Origin: Bacilli bacterium
Lineage (GTDB): Bacteria; Bacillota_I; Bacilli_A; RF39; UBA660
NCBI GenBank assembly: GCA_016295795.1
Contig: JAEDKN010000001.1
Coordinates: forward strand, 18,846 to 82,845
Length of the DNA stretch: 64,000 nucleotides
Reading direction: 5' to 3'
Of the stretch, positions 33,655 to 45,391 are shown piece after piece. The number at the start of each line of letters is the position of its first letter. Position 1 is the first letter of the stretch. The notes under the pieces are model-generated. The model searched no databases, had not been told where the DNA came from, and saw nothing but the letters and a program-made list of their open reading frames with translations. A program made the translations under genes and the position numbers.

Positions 33655-33663
33655 TTTTCCACA
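33655..33663 (-). promoter_or_regulatory. DnaA box in dnaA-dnaN gap
   Basis: TTTTCCACA, the inverse of the two tandem oriC boxes, in the 140-base gap between dnaA and dnaN. Many Firmicutes have a second box cluster here that helps origin looping and dnaA control; only this copy is clear. Confidence 0.55.
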
Positions 33664-33765
33664 AATTAAAATTTTCTCAAAGACCTAAAATTAAAGAAAA
33701 ATTATAGTTATTAACAGTTTCCACTGTAATAATATTAAAAATATATTAAGAAAGAAGGAATAATT

Positions 33766-34890
33766 ATGAAAATTAAAATTAAAAAAGATTTATTATTAGA
33801 AGGGTTAAACAAAGTGTCAAGAGCAATTTCAACAAAAAATTTAATTCCAATATTATCTGGTATTAAATTTGATTTATCTTTAGAAGGATTAACATTAACA
33901 GCTTCTGACAATGATATTACAATTCAGACTTTTATCCCCATAGAAAACGATAATATGTATATAGAAAAGGAAGGAAGCATAATAATACAAGGAAAATATA
34001 TATTAGATATAGTACGAAAATTACCAGATGAATATATAAATATAGAAGTAATAGATGAATTAAAAATATTGATATATGCAGAAAATAGTGAATTTAATTT
34101 AAATGGCATAAATAAAAAAGAATATCCTAATATTTCTTTAGAAAATAGTAAGACTTTTGTAAAAATAAACAATAAAGTGTTCAAAACACTGATAAATCAA
34201 ACAGCCTTTGCAACATCTAATGATGAATCTAGGCCAATTCTTACTGGTATAAATATAAAAATTACTGGAGATATTTTAGAATGTAGTGCTACAGATTCAT
34301 ATAGACTATCAAAAAAACAAGTTAAAATAGATAATGTTACAAATGAAAATTATAACATTATAATACCAGGAAAGAATATAACTGAATTCATTAAAATATT
34401 AAATGATAACAATAATGATCTTGAGATACATATATTTAATAATAAAGTTTTATTTAAACAAGAAAATCTATTATTTCAATCTAGGTTAGTTAGTGGAAAT
34501 TATCCTAATGTTAACAATTTAATTCCAAATGATTCATTTTTAAAAGTAACTGCTAATTTATCAGATTTATATGATGTCATAGATAGAGCTAGTATTCTAA
34601 CTTCTGATAAAGAAAAAAATATAGTAACATTAGAAACAAATAAAAATGTATTGATTGTAAAATCATCTTCAGCAGAGATTGGTAGAGTTGAGGAAAAAAT
34701 GATAATAAGTAAAGATAATGATGAAGAAATTAAAATTTCTTTTAGTGCAAAATATATGATGGATGCTTTAAAATCTTTTGAAGGTGATATGGTTGAAATG
34801 TTATTCGTTGGAGAAGTGAAACCAATTATAGTAAAAGATGTTGAAGATCCTAATTTAATTCAATTAGTTTTGCCAATTAGAACTTATTAA
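33766..34890 (+). CDS. dnaN: DNA polymerase III beta subunit (sliding clamp)
   Basis: 374 residues with three repeated clamp domains. The start M-K-I-K-I-K-K-D-L-L-L-E-G-L-N-K-V-S-R-A-I and K-N-L-I-P-I-L-S-G-I-K are typical, as are D-E-S-R-P-I-L-T-G-I-N in the second domain and the end L-I-Q-L-V-L-P-I-R-T-Y. AAAGAAGGAATAATT precedes the ATG. It has its own hairpin terminator, so it is not joined to comK/recF. Confidence 0.98.
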   Translation: MKIKIKKDLLLEGLNKVSRAISTKNLIPILSGIKFDLSLEGLTLTASDNDITIQTFIPIENDNMYIEKEGSIIIQGKYILDIVRKLPDEYINIEVIDELKILIYAENSEFNLNGINKKEYPNISLENSKTFVKINNKVFKTLINQTAFATSNDESRPILTGINIKITGDILECSATDSYRLSKKQVKIDNVTNENYNIIIPGKNITEFIKILNDNNNDLEIHIFNNKVLFKQENLLFQSRLVSGNYPNVNNLIPNDSFLKVTANLSDLYDVIDRASILTSDKEKNIVTLETNKNVLIVKSSSAEIGRVEEKMIISKDNDEEIKISFSAKYMMDALKSFEGDMVEMLFVGEVKPIIVKDVEDPNLIQLVLPIRTY

Positions 34891-34917
34891 AAATAACAAT
34901 TTTGTTATTTTTTTTTA
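34889..34917 (+). terminator. Terminator after dnaN
   Basis: AAATAAC, six-base loop, GTTATTT and a long T-run, starting at the dnaN stop. Confidence 0.85.
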
Positions 34918-34967
34918 ATAAATATTACAAATTTCGTTCAAATTCGACAAAGATTTGTGTTATTCTC

Positions 34968-35013
34968 TTGACGTAATTTTTAAAAATTATAAATTTTAAA
35001 TTTCTAGAAATTT
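34968..35013 (+). promoter_or_regulatory. comK promoter region with A/T palindrome
   Basis: TTGACG (34968-34973) may be a -35 box, followed by an A/T-only stretch with a TAAATT-type -10. At 34998-35013 is a perfect 16-base palindrome AAATTTCTAGAAATTT. B. subtilis ComK binds paired A/T boxes (AAAA-N5-TTTT) at its own promoter; the spacing here is only approximate, so autoregulation is a guess. Confidence 0.4.
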
Positions 35014-35034
35014 TATATGAAATAGGGGGATTTT

Positions 35035-35496
35035 ATGAATTTTTATGAAATTAATGAAGAAACATTAGCAATAATACCAATTGATTATGAAAAAACAAAA
35101 GTTATTGAATTAAATAACGAATACATTGTAGATAAAAAAGCTTATCAAGTTATGGATGAAAGTTGTCAATATTATGGAAGTACATATAAAGGAAGACTTA
35201 CTGCAGCAAAAAAAATACTAGAATGTGCATACAAAATACCAATATTAGTTGAAGAAACTCAAAGTATTATATTTTTTCCAACTAAATCATCTTTAGAAGA
35301 AGATTGTTGCTGGATTAATTTTAATCAAATAAAAAAAATAGAAAAAAGAAATAATGATACGTTAGTTACTTTTAATAATAATAAAGAAATATTATTTGAT
35401 ATTTCTAAGTTATCTATTGAAAATCAAATATCAAGATCAACAAGATTAGGTTATCTAATTCAACAAAGATTAAAAAAACAACAAAATATAAATTAA
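35035..35496 (+). CDS. comK: ComK-family competence transcription factor
   Basis: ComK switches on DNA-uptake genes in B. subtilis. This 153-residue homologue shows the family core: F-Y-E-I-N-E-E-T-L-A-I-I-P at the start, M-D-E-S-C-Q-Y-Y-G-S-T-Y-K-G-R (about 41-55), K-I-P-I-L-V-E then I-I-F-F-P-T-K-S-S (about 69-86), and E-N-Q-I-S-R-S-T-R-L-G-Y near the end. It is about 40 residues shorter than Bacillus ComK and lacks the C-terminal F-M-L-Y-P region bound there by the adaptor MecA. It lies between dnaN and recF, where Bacillus has the small S4-domain gene yaaA. Flanked by terminators, it is a single-gene unit with AGGGGGA before the ATG. Confidence 0.88.
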   Translation: MNFYEINEETLAIIPIDYEKTKVIELNNEYIVDKKAYQVMDESCQYYGSTYKGRLTAAKKILECAYKIPILVEETQSIIFFPTKSSLEEDCCWINFNQIKKIEKRNNDTLVTFNNNKEILFDISKLSIENQISRSTRLGYLIQQRLKKQQNIN

Positions 35497-35518
35497 AAAG
35501 GCAAAAAGCCTTTTTTTA
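35495..35518 (+). terminator. Terminator after comK
   Basis: AAAAGGC, five A, GCCTTTTTTT: strong GC-closed hairpin with U-tract. Confidence 0.9.
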
Positions 35519-35584
35519 ATGAAAAAATATGATATAATTAATATGTATGTATAGGACTACTAAAAGATAGATAAAGGTGAAATT

Positions 35585-35605
35585 ATGGGGTTTTTGAGGA
35601 CTTAA
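35585..35605 (+). CDS. Six-codon leader peptide ORF before recF (speculative)
   Basis: ATG GGG TTT TTG AGG ACT TAA, encoding MGFLRT. It is preceded by a good AAAGGTGAAATT ribosome site, whereas recF itself (ATG two bases after this stop) has only the weak TTTGAGGA inside the leader. Translational coupling of recF is inferred. A TATAAT box lies near 35532. It may equally be a non-functional remnant. Confidence 0.3.
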   Translation: MGFLRT

Positions 35606-35606
35606 A

Positions 35607-38646
<3,040 letters not shown>

Positions 38647-38658
38647 GAGGTTTTGATA

Positions 38659-41073
38659 ATGGATAAGTTAGAACAAAATAATATTGTTAAAGAGGTACAG
38701 GATTCGTTTTTAGATTATTCTATGAGTGTTATTACAGCTCGTGCAATACCTGATTTGAGAGACGGTTTAAAACCTGTTCATAGAAGAATTTTGTATTCTA
38801 TGTATGAGTCTGGATATACTCCTGATAAACCACATAAAAAAAGTGCAAGAATTGTCGGAGATGTAATGGGTAAATATCATCCACATGGGGATTCTTCAAT
38901 ATATGAAGCAATGGTGCGTATGGCCCAAGATTTTTCATATCGATATATGTTGGTAGATGGGCATGGTAACTTTGGAAATATAGATGGATATGGAGCTGCA
39001 GCTATGCGTTATACTGAATCTAGGCTTTCTAAAATTTCATTAGAGTTACTTAGAAATATAAATAAAAATACAGTTGATTTTATACCAAATTTTGATGAAT
39101 CCGAAAAGGAACCAGTTGTTTTGCCTTCTAGGTTTCCTAATATTTTAGTTAATGGAACAACAGGTATAGCAGTTGGTATGGCTACAAATATTCCTCCACA
39201 TAATTTAGGTGAAGTAATTGATGGATGTATAGCATATATTGATAACCCTGCAATAGATTTAAATGAATTGATGAATTATATTAAAGGTCCAGATTTTCCT
39301 ACAGGAGCCATAATTTTAGGAAATAGCGGAATTAGAAAAGCATATGAAACAGGAAGAGGGACTATTACAATTCGTAGCAGAGCTAGAATTGAAGAAAAAA
39401 ATGGAAAGCAATATATTATAATAGACGAAGTTCCTTATGGTGTTAATACTTTAGAACTAAAAAACAAAGTTGCAGAACTTGTTCATAATAAAGTTATTGA
39501 GGGAATAGCTGATTATCACTCAGATTTGAAAGATGGAATTAAAATTACTATAACACTAAAAAAAGATGCAAATGCTCAAGTTGTTTTGAATAAACTTTAT
39601 AAACATACAGCATTTCAGACAAGCTATGGTATAATTTTCTTAATGTTAGATCAAGGCGTACCTAAAACTCTGGGTCTTAAAGATATTATTTCTAAATACA
39701 TTGATTTTCAGAGAGAAATTATTATTCGTAGAACTCAATTTGATTTAGAAGCGGCTGAAAAAAGAGTTCATATATTAGAAGGTTTGAAGATTGCTTTAGA
39801 TCATATAGATGCTATTATCAAGCTTATAAAAGCATCGAAAGGCGACGATGATGCTAGAAGTGGATTAATTGCTCAATTTGGCCTTAGTGAAGCGCAGGCT
39901 AATGCAATATTGGAAATGAAGCTAAGACGTTTGACCGGTTTAGAAAGAGAAAAGATTGAAAACGAATTAGCAGAATTATTAAAAATTATTGATGAATTAA
40001 GGTTAATTTTAAGTAGCGACGAAAAAATATTAGCAGTAATTAAGAAAGAATTATTGGAAATTAAAGAAAAATACGGAGATGAAAGAAGAACGAGTATAGA
40101 TATGACTGCCATTGAATACATAGAGGATGAATCATTAATTCCTGTTGAAAAGATACTTATAACACTTACTAACAAGGGATATATAAAGAGGATGTTAGTC
40201 GATTCATATCGTACTCAAAATCGTGGTGGTGTAGGAATTAAAGGAATGACTACTAATGAAGAAGATTTTGTTGAAAAAATGATTAATATGAAAACCCATG
40301 ATTATGTATTATTCTTTAGTAATAAAGGAAAAGTATATAGAATGAAAGGATACGAAATTCCGGAATTCAGCAGACAGTCTAAAGGATTGCCAATAATTAA
40401 TTTGTTACCTTTGGAAAAAGAAGAAAAAATAACTTCTATGGTAATGATCGAATCCGAGGAAAAAACGAACAAATATTTGATGTTTTTTACTAAATCTGGT
40501 CTAACAAAGCGTACTAAAATAGAAGAATTTGAAAATATTAGAAATAATGGAAAGAAAGCAATAGTATTAAAAGAAGACGACGAATTGATTGCTGTTAGAA
40601 AAACAAATGGTTCTAATGAAATTTTAATTGGAGCTAGTAATGGTAGAATGGCAAGATTTAACGAAACCGAAATTAGAATAATGGGAAGAAGCAGTAGTGG
40701 TGTTAGAGGTATTAGTTTTGTTGATGCTTATGTTGTTGGTGCGGAAGTAATTGATTCTGATAGTGATGTTCTTGTGGTTACTGAAAAAGGATATGGTAAA
40801 AAAACAAAAGCAGATCAATATAGATTAACACATAGAGGAAGTAAAGGAGTTAAAGCTTTAAATGTAACAGATAAAAATGGAATGTTAATTTCATTAAGGA
40901 CAGTTACAGAAAATGAAGATGTTTTGGTTATTACTAATAGTGGAATTATTATAAGAATAGATACAGAGCAAATTTCAACAATGAGTAGAAACACTCAAGG
41001 AGTGAAATTAATTAATTTAAAAGAAAATCAAAAAGTTTCAACAATTGCACTTGTAGAAAAAGAAGAAAAATAG
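38659..41073 (+). CDS. gyrA: DNA gyrase subunit A
   Basis: 804 residues. The catalytic Tyr is in [10 protein letters not shown]; the quinolone region reads [10 protein letters not shown] (Ser and Glu at the usual resistance positions, wild-type like). The C-terminal six-blade beta-pinwheel has a GyrA box [13 protein letters not shown] at 38659 is preferred over a TTG two codons earlier, as GGAGG lies eight bases before it. Confidence 0.97.
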   Translation: MDKLEQNNIVKEVQDSFLDYSMSVITARAIPDLRDGLKPVHRRILYSMYESGYTPDKPHKKSARIVGDVMGKYHPHGDSSIYEAMVRMAQDFSYRYMLVDGHGNFGNIDGYGAAAMRYTESRLSKISLELLRNINKNTVDFIPNFDESEKEPVVLPSRFPNILVNGTTGIAVGMATNIPPHNLGEVIDGCIAYIDNPAIDLNELMNYIKGPDFPTGAIILGNSGIRKAYETGRGTITIRSRARIEEKNGKQYIIIDEVPYGVNTLELKNKVAELVHNKVIEGIADYHSDLKDGIKITITLKKDANAQVVLNKLYKHTAFQTSYGIIFLMLDQGVPKTLGLKDIISKYIDFQREIIIRRTQFDLEAAEKRVHILEGLKIALDHIDAIIKLIKASKGDDDARSGLIAQFGLSEAQANAILEMKLRRLTGLEREKIENELAELLKIIDELRLILSSDEKILAVIKKELLEIKEKYGDERRTSIDMTAIEYIEDESLIPVEKILITLTNKGYIKRMLVDSYRTQNRGGVGIKGMTTNEEDFVEKMINMKTHDYVLFFSNKGKVYRMKGYEIPEFSRQSKGLPIINLLPLEKEEKITSMVMIESEEKTNKYLMFFTKSGLTKRTKIEEFENIRNNGKKAIVLKEDDELIAVRKTNGSNEILIGASNGRMARFNETEIRIMGRSSSGVRGISFVDAYVVGAEVIDSDSDVLVVTEKGYGKKTKADQYRLTHRGSKGVKALNVTDKNGMLISLRTVTENEDVLVITNSGIIIRIDTEQISTMSRNTQGVKLINLKENQKVSTIALVEKEEK

Positions 41074-41101
41074 TAAAAAAATAATTTTATTAAATACAAA
41101 A

Positions 41102-41119
41102 TTATTTCCCGGGAAATAA
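41102..41119. promoter_or_regulatory. Noc-binding site 1 after gyrA
   Basis: 18-base perfect palindrome around ATTTCCCGGGAAAT (41104-41117). Confidence 0.85.
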
Positions 41120-41124
41120 ATTAT

Positions 41125-41154
41125 ATAAAAATATTTCCCGGGAAATATTTTTAT
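41125..41154. promoter_or_regulatory. Noc-binding site 2 after gyrA, 30-base palindrome
   Basis: Perfect 30-base palindrome centred on CCCGGG, with ATTTCCCGGGAAAT at 41133-41146. Its right arm is T-rich (ATATTTTTAT), so RNA from gyrA can form a terminator-like hairpin. It touches the parS site by one base. Confidence 0.85.
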
Positions 41155-41170
41155 GTTTCACGTGAAACAT
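41153..41170. promoter_or_regulatory. parS site 1 (ParB binding)
   Basis: TGTTTCACGTGAAACA at 41154-41169, the exact 16-base B. subtilis-type parS, within an 18-base palindrome and followed by GTTTTTTTG. It lies about 27 bases before the -35 box of the SRP RNA. Confidence 0.93.
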
Positions 41171-41196
41171 GTTTTTTTGAAATATAAAATAAAGTC

Positions 41197-41228
41197 TTGC
41201 AAAAATATAAAAAATAATATAATATAAT
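41197..41228 (+). promoter_or_regulatory. Promoter of SRP RNA
   Basis: TTGCAA (-35, 41197-41202) and overlapping TATAAT boxes at 41218-41223 and 41223-41228; spacers are 15 or 20 bases, so the exact pair is open. Confidence 0.5.
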
Positions 41229-41232
41229 TATC

Positions 41233-41305
41233 GATGCAACAATCATGGTGGAACCAGGTCAGAATCGGAAGATAGCAGCCTTAACACTTAATGATTGTGT
41301 GCATC
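41233..41305 (+). ncRNA. ffs: Signal recognition particle RNA (short, 4.5S-type)
   Basis: The conserved SRP tip G-G-U-C-A-G-A-A-U-C-G-G-A-A-G-A-U-A-G-C-A-G-C-C is at 41258-41281 and the ends GATGCA-ACAATCAT / ATGATTGT-G-TGCATC pair to close a single long hairpin. The RNA lacks the Alu domain found in B. subtilis 6S-like scRNA. It lies between gyrA and tadA, just before tadA-dnaX, which is the conserved Bacilli location (tadA and scr next to dnaX). It pairs with Ffh for co-translational membrane targeting. Confidence 0.92.
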
Positions 41306-41326
41306 ATTTATTATGGAGTGATGAAT

Positions 41327-41770
41327 ATGGATGATCGCTTTATGAAAATAGCTTTATTAGAGGCCAATAAAGCGTATAACAACTCTGATGTACCAGTGGG
41401 AGCCATTATTGTATATAAAAATAAAATTATAGCAAAGGGATATAATAAAAAAGAAAAAAATCAAAATGTTTTGAAACATGCAGAATTGATAGCAATAGAT
41501 AAAGCTTGTAAAAAAATGAAAAGTTGGCGTTTGAACGAATGCGTTATTTATACCACATTATTTCCTTGTCCAATGTGTGCGGCAGCAATTCAACAAGCAA
41601 GAATATCAAAATTGGTTTATTTAGATAATTCTAATAATAAATTTATTACTCATATATCCAGTAATATATTACATAACAAAAAAAATAATCATCAAGTGAG
41701 AATAGAAAAAATTAATATACATTCTGATTTGATTAGGACTTTTTTTAACGAGCTAAGAGTTAATAAATAA
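41327..41770 (+). CDS. tadA: tRNA(adenine34) deaminase TadA
   Basis: Makes inosine at the wobble base of tRNA-Arg(ACG). 147 residues; zinc ligands and catalytic Glu are H51-A-E53 and P-C81-P-M-C84. ATG at 41327 is chosen (GGAG eight bases upstream); ATG at 41321 is too close to that site. The gene ends in a parS palindrome that also looks like its terminator. Confidence 0.95.
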   Translation: MDDRFMKIALLEANKAYNNSDVPVGAIIVYKNKIIAKGYNKKEKNQNVLKHAELIAIDKACKKMKSWRLNECVIYTTLFPCPMCAAAIQQARISKLVYLDNSNNKFITHISSNILHNKKNNHQVRIEKINIHSDLIRTFFNELRVNK

Positions 41771-41800
41771 TGTTTCACGTGAAACATTATTTATTTTTTT
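41762..41800 (+). promoter_or_regulatory. parS site 2, inside a terminator hairpin after tadA
   Basis: parS TGTTTCACGTGAAACA at 41771-41786 is the centre of a perfect 34-base palindrome (41762-41795) that begins inside the tadA stop region and is followed by seven or more T. The same bases can be a ParB loading site and a Rho-independent terminator. Confidence 0.92.
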
Positions 41801-41879
41801 CTTAAAATTCAATTTCTTGATATGAAATGAAAATAAAAAGTGATATAATATATGTATCTTTGTTGAAAGGAGGAAAAAA

Positions 41880-43424
41880 ATGCTTTATCAGAGCTTATAT
41901 AGAAAATATAGACCTTCAAGATTCGATGAAGTGTATGGACAAAATGTTGCTAAAAAAATACTTGTTAATTCTATAATCAATAATCGAATTTCACATGCAT
42001 ACTTATTTTTCGGACCTAGAGGAACGGGAAAAACATCAATAGCAAAAATGTTTTCTCGAATTATTAATTGTTTAGATATAAAAGATGGAGAATGCTGTGA
42101 AAAATGTGAAAATTGTATTAATAGCAAAGATAAAAATTGCATTGATATTATAGAAATTGATGCTGCTTCTAATAATGGTGTAGATGAAATAAGAGAACTA
42201 AAAAACAAAATAAACTTAGTTCCTAACAATTTAAAATATAAAGTTTACATTATAGATGAGGTACATATGCTTTCAACCGGAGCATTTAACGCTTTATTAA
42301 AAACGCTTGAAGAGCCACCAGAACATGTTGTTTTTATACTCGCAACAACTGAAATATATAAAGTTCCTTCTACAATAATTTCTAGATGTCAAACAATTGA
42401 ATTTAAAAAAATAGACAATAATAGTATATTTGAAAGACTTAATGAAATTTCAAAAAAAGAAAATATTAACATATCCGAGGAAGCTATAAGAGAAATAGCT
42501 AGAAATTCAAATGGTGGAATGAGGGACGCTATAGGAATATTAGATAAGGTTTTTTCTTATGCTAATGATGATGTAAAAATAGATGATGTTAAATCTGTAT
42601 TAGGACTTATAACTGAAAATGAAATCAATCAATTTGTTTCGTCTTTACTAGAAGGAGATTTTACTTTTTTACTAAAAAAAATTGATGAATATTCTGATTC
42701 TGGAAAAGATCTTTTTAAGATACTTAATGATATTATTTTTAAAATAAAAAATATGATAGTTTTAGAAGAAAAGTACGAATTGATAGAAATTTTAAATAAA
42801 ATTAATGAATATCATGTAAAAATGAAATTTTCTCATAATCCTGAAATTATATTTCAAATGTTGATATTAGATTTGACTGCAACAGGTTGTAAAACAAATG
42901 TTCGAAAAAATATTTCCCGGGAAATATTTTCTGAAAATGAAAAGAATAAAACGGCAAATACTATATCTACTTATATTATATATGCGAGAAAAAATAATTC
43001 TTTTGCTAACGCTGATAAAAATCTTTTAAATGAGATAAAGCAAAAGTGGAAAAATTTAAATAAGTATATATTTGATAAAAATATTGGGGCATTTATATGT
43101 GATTTGGAGGATAGTGTACCTGTTGTTTGCAGTAAAAACAACTTGATGATTTGCACAGAATATTCCTCATCTTCGAACAAAATAAATGAAAGTCTTGAAA
43201 TTTATGAAGATATTCTTCTAACAAAATTTGAAATTGATCAAAAATTAATTGCTGTTGATAAGAAGGAATGGGGTGAGTTGAAGGCAGAATATTTAAGAAA
43301 ACTGAAAAACAATGAAAAATACGAATATATTCTTGAAAATGATTCCCAAGCGGAAAAAAATACACAAGAAAATGATATAATAGATCGAGCCAAAGATTTG
43401 TTTGGCGAATTAATAATTAATTGA
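41880..43424 (+). CDS. dnaX: DNA polymerase III subunit gamma/tau
   Basis: Clamp-loader ATPase, 514 residues. Walker A G-P-R-G-T-G-K-T-S (about 44-52), zinc module with C-C-E-K-C-E-N-C...C, Walker B V-Y-I-I-D-E-V-H-M-L, L-L-K-T-L-E-E-P-P and the SRC motif I-I-S-R-C-Q-T. The C-terminal part from about residue 355 is divergent and Lys/Asn-rich. Codons at 42907-42930 hold a perfect 24-base palindrome with an NBS. AAAGGAGGAAAA ribosome site. Confidence 0.96.
   Translation: MLYQSLYRKYRPSRFDEVYGQNVAKKILVNSIINNRISHAYLFFGPRGTGKTSIAKMFSRIINCLDIKDGECCEKCENCINSKDKNCIDIIEIDAASNNGVDEIRELKNKINLVPNNLKYKVYIIDEVHMLSTGAFNALLKTLEEPPEHVVFILATTEIYKVPSTIISRCQTIEFKKIDNNSIFERLNEISKKENINISEEAIREIARNSNGGMRDAIGILDKVFSYANDDVKIDDVKSVLGLITENEINQFVSSLLEGDFTFLLKKIDEYSDSGKDLFKILNDIIFKIKNMIVLEEKYELIEILNKINEYHVKMKFSHNPEIIFQMLILDLTATGCKTNVRKNISREIFSENEKNKTANTISTYIIYARKNNSFANADKNLLNEIKQKWKNLNKYIFDKNIGAFICDLEDSVPVVCSKNNLMICTEYSSSSNKINESLEIYEDILLTKFEIDQKLIAVDKKEWGELKAEYLRKLKNNEKYEYILENDSQAEKNTQENDIIDRAKDLFGELIIN
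42907..42930. promoter_or_regulatory. Noc-binding site inside dnaX
   Basis: Perfect 24-base palindrome around ATTTCCCGGGAAAT (42912-42925) within the coding sequence, encoding residues around N-I-S-R-E-I-F. Its place in a divergent part of DnaX suggests the site, not the protein, may be under selection. Confidence 0.85.
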
Positions 43425-43437
43425 GGAGAGATAATAT

Positions 43438-43731
43438 ATGAATATGCAAGCTATAATGAAACAAGCACAAACTTTACAAAAGGAAATGATGAAAACCAAA
43501 GAAGAAATAGACAATACTGAATTTGTTGGAAATAATTCTTTTGTAACTGTTGTTACAAATGGGAAAAAGGAAATAAAGAAAATTAAAATTGAAACAGAAA
43601 AATTAGAAAAAGAAGATATAGAAATATTAGAAGATATGATTATGGTTGCTGTTAATAATGCATTTAAAAGTGTTGATAAACTTACTGAGGAAAAAATGGG
43701 AAAATATGCAAATATCCCTGGACTTTTTTAA
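43438..43731 (+). CDS. Nucleoid-associated protein, YbaB/EbfC family
   Basis: 97 residues starting M-N-M-Q-A-I-M-K-Q-A-Q-T-L-Q-K-E-M and ending M-G-K-Y-A-N-I-P-G-L-F, both typical. A small DNA-binding dimer, always between dnaX and recR. Its TAA stop overlaps the recR ATG (TAATG), so the two are coupled. Confidence 0.96.
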   Translation: MNMQAIMKQAQTLQKEMMKTKEEIDNTEFVGNNSFVTVVTNGKKEIKKIKIETEKLEKEDIEILEDMIMVAVNNAFKSVDKLTEEKMGKYANIPGLF

Positions 43732-44327
43732 TGTATCCAAAAAGTATTAAAAATTTGATTGAAAGTTTTAAAATGCTTCCTGGAATAGGTGAAAAAACAG
43801 CTGAGAGGATGGCGTTTTTTATACTAGATTTTGATGAAGAAAATGTAGAATTCTTTTCAGAAAGTTTATTGAATGCAAAAAATAATATCCGTAAATGCAG
43901 TATTTGTAATAATTTTACTGATAATGATATATGTGATATTTGTGCTGATAAAACACGTAATAATGAAATTTTATGTATTGTAGAAGATCCTAAAAATATA
44001 TATATGTTTGAAAAAAATGGTGTTTTTAATGGATATTATCATGTCATTGAAAATTTGATCTCGCCATTGGATGGTATAAATCCTGAGGATATTGGTTTAG
44101 AAAAATTATTAAAAAGGATTAAAGAAAACAACTTTAAAGAGATAATAATTGCTGTTAAGCCGAGCATTGAAGGGGAAACTACTAGTTTATATATAAAGCG
44201 AGTTTTGGAGGGGTTAAATATTAAAATTACTCGTATTGCTAGTGGAATACCAATTGGAGCAGATATGGAATATATTGATGCATTGACTTTAGAGAGGGCT
44301 ATTCTAGATAGAAAAGAATTAGAATAG
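43731..44327 (+). CDS. recR: Recombination protein RecR
   Basis: 198 residues: helix-hairpin-helix at the start (L-P-G-I-G-E-K-T-A-E-R), a Cys4 zinc finger (C-S-I-C...C-D-I-C at about 55-70), the TOPRIM segment I-L-C-I-V-E-D-P and Y-H-V-I-E-N-L-I-S-P-L-D-G-I, and G-I-P-I-G-A-D-M-E-Y-I-D near the end. Works with RecF/RecO to load RecA. Confidence 0.97.
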   Translation: MYPKSIKNLIESFKMLPGIGEKTAERMAFFILDFDEENVEFFSESLLNAKNNIRKCSICNNFTDNDICDICADKTRNNEILCIVEDPKNIYMFEKNGVFNGYYHVIENLISPLDGINPEDIGLEKLLKRIKENNFKEIIIAVKPSIEGETTSLYIKRVLEGLNIKITRIASGIPIGADMEYIDALTLERAILDRKELE

Positions 44328-44364
44328 AATAGTTTTTTCTTCATAAAATTAAACAGGTGATTTT

Positions 44365-44544
44365 ATGTTAAAACTAATTAAAAAAATTTTATTTGCAGTG
44401 TTTTTATTATATAGTTTCAATTTGATATCAGTTAATTTTAATATAATAATTCCGATTAATTTTATAACTGTTTTATTAGTTGCTTTACTTGATTTGCCTG
44501 GAATGATAACATTATTAATATCTATGATAACTATATTTAGTTGA
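44365..44544 (+). CDS. bofA: Pro-sigma-K processing inhibitor BofA-like membrane protein
   Basis: A 59-residue protein from ATG at 44365, preceded by ACAGGTGATTTT. It has two hydrophobic segments, and its C-terminal half N-I-I-I-P-I-N-F-I-T-V-L-L-V-A-L-L then D-L-P-G-M-I-T-L-L matches the BofA signature (IPINxxTVLxVGLLGxPG). In B. subtilis BofA holds back SpoIVFB until the forespore signal arrives, delaying SigK. The recR-bofA neighbourhood is the same as in Bacillus. It is shorter at the N-terminus than the 87-residue Bacillus protein. Confidence 0.85.
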   Translation: MLKLIKKILFAVFLLYSFNLISVNFNIIIPINFITVLLVALLDLPGMITLLISMITIFS

Positions 44545-44558
44545 TAAGGGTGAAATTT

Positions 44559-45380
44559 ATGAATGATGAATTTAATAAATTATTAAATAGTATTTCTAAA
44601 ACTAACAAGATTGGACATGCCTTCTTATTTGAGGTTGATGATGATTATTCGACAGATAAATCTATTTATTTTATAAAAAAAATATTAGAGAAAGATATTG
44701 ATGACAGAAATAAATTAGAAGATATTTATAGAAGAATTGACAATAATATTTTTGAGGATTTAAAAATAATTAGATCGTTAGATAATACAATAAAGAAAGA
44801 ACAGATAATTGAATTAAAATCAGAATTTAAAAATAAGTCTTTAAATTCTATAAAAAGATTTTACATAATAGAGTATGCAGAATATTTAAATCCTGCAGCT
44901 GCAAATTCTCTTCTAAAATTTTTGGAAGAACCTGATGATGAGATTATTGCTATATTGGTTACTAAAAACATATATAGTGTTTTAGAGACAATAATTTCTC
45001 GTTGCCAAACTGTTAATTTAAATAGATATGTAACTCGTGTGGATGATGATAGCTTTTCTGAAGCTTTAAAATATATAAAAATTTATGAAAATAATGGTAA
45101 TAGGGCCGTTGCTTATTTATCAGAATTATATAATTTAAAAATAGAAGATATAAAAAAATATATTGAAAGTTGGATGTTAATTTATAAAAATATTTTAGAT
45201 ATTTTATTGAATAAAGAGTCATCGAATAGCTCTGATTTTATTGAAGAATATAGGGAAATATCTACCAAAAATAAAATTGAAAATATAATAAAAAAGATAA
45301 AAAAAGTTGAAAAAATGGAAAGACTTATTAATTCTAATGTTAATGTTAGGGTGATTTTGGATCAACTATTTATTGATTAG
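44559..45380 (+). CDS. holB: DNA polymerase III delta-prime subunit
   Basis: 273 residues, AAA+ fold without a working Walker A (the G-H-A-F-L-F-E-V-D-D segment lacks GKT), as expected for delta-prime. Later motifs N-S-L-L-K-F-L-E-E-P and I-I-S-R-C-Q-T carry the SRC arginine. ATG at 44559 follows AAGGGTGAAA; an earlier in-frame start overlaps bofA. tmk, yaaQ and yaaR, found next to holB in Bacillus, are absent. Confidence 0.92.
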   Translation: MNDEFNKLLNSISKTNKIGHAFLFEVDDDYSTDKSIYFIKKILEKDIDDRNKLEDIYRRIDNNIFEDLKIIRSLDNTIKKEQIIELKSEFKNKSLNSIKRFYIIEYAEYLNPAAANSLLKFLEEPDDEIIAILVTKNIYSVLETIISRCQTVNLNRYVTRVDDDSFSEALKYIKIYENNGNRAVAYLSELYNLKIEDIKKYIESWMLIYKNILDILLNKESSNSSDFIEEYREISTKNKIENIIKKIKKVEKMERLINSNVNVRVILDQLFID

Positions 45381-45391
45381 GGAGGTAAAAC

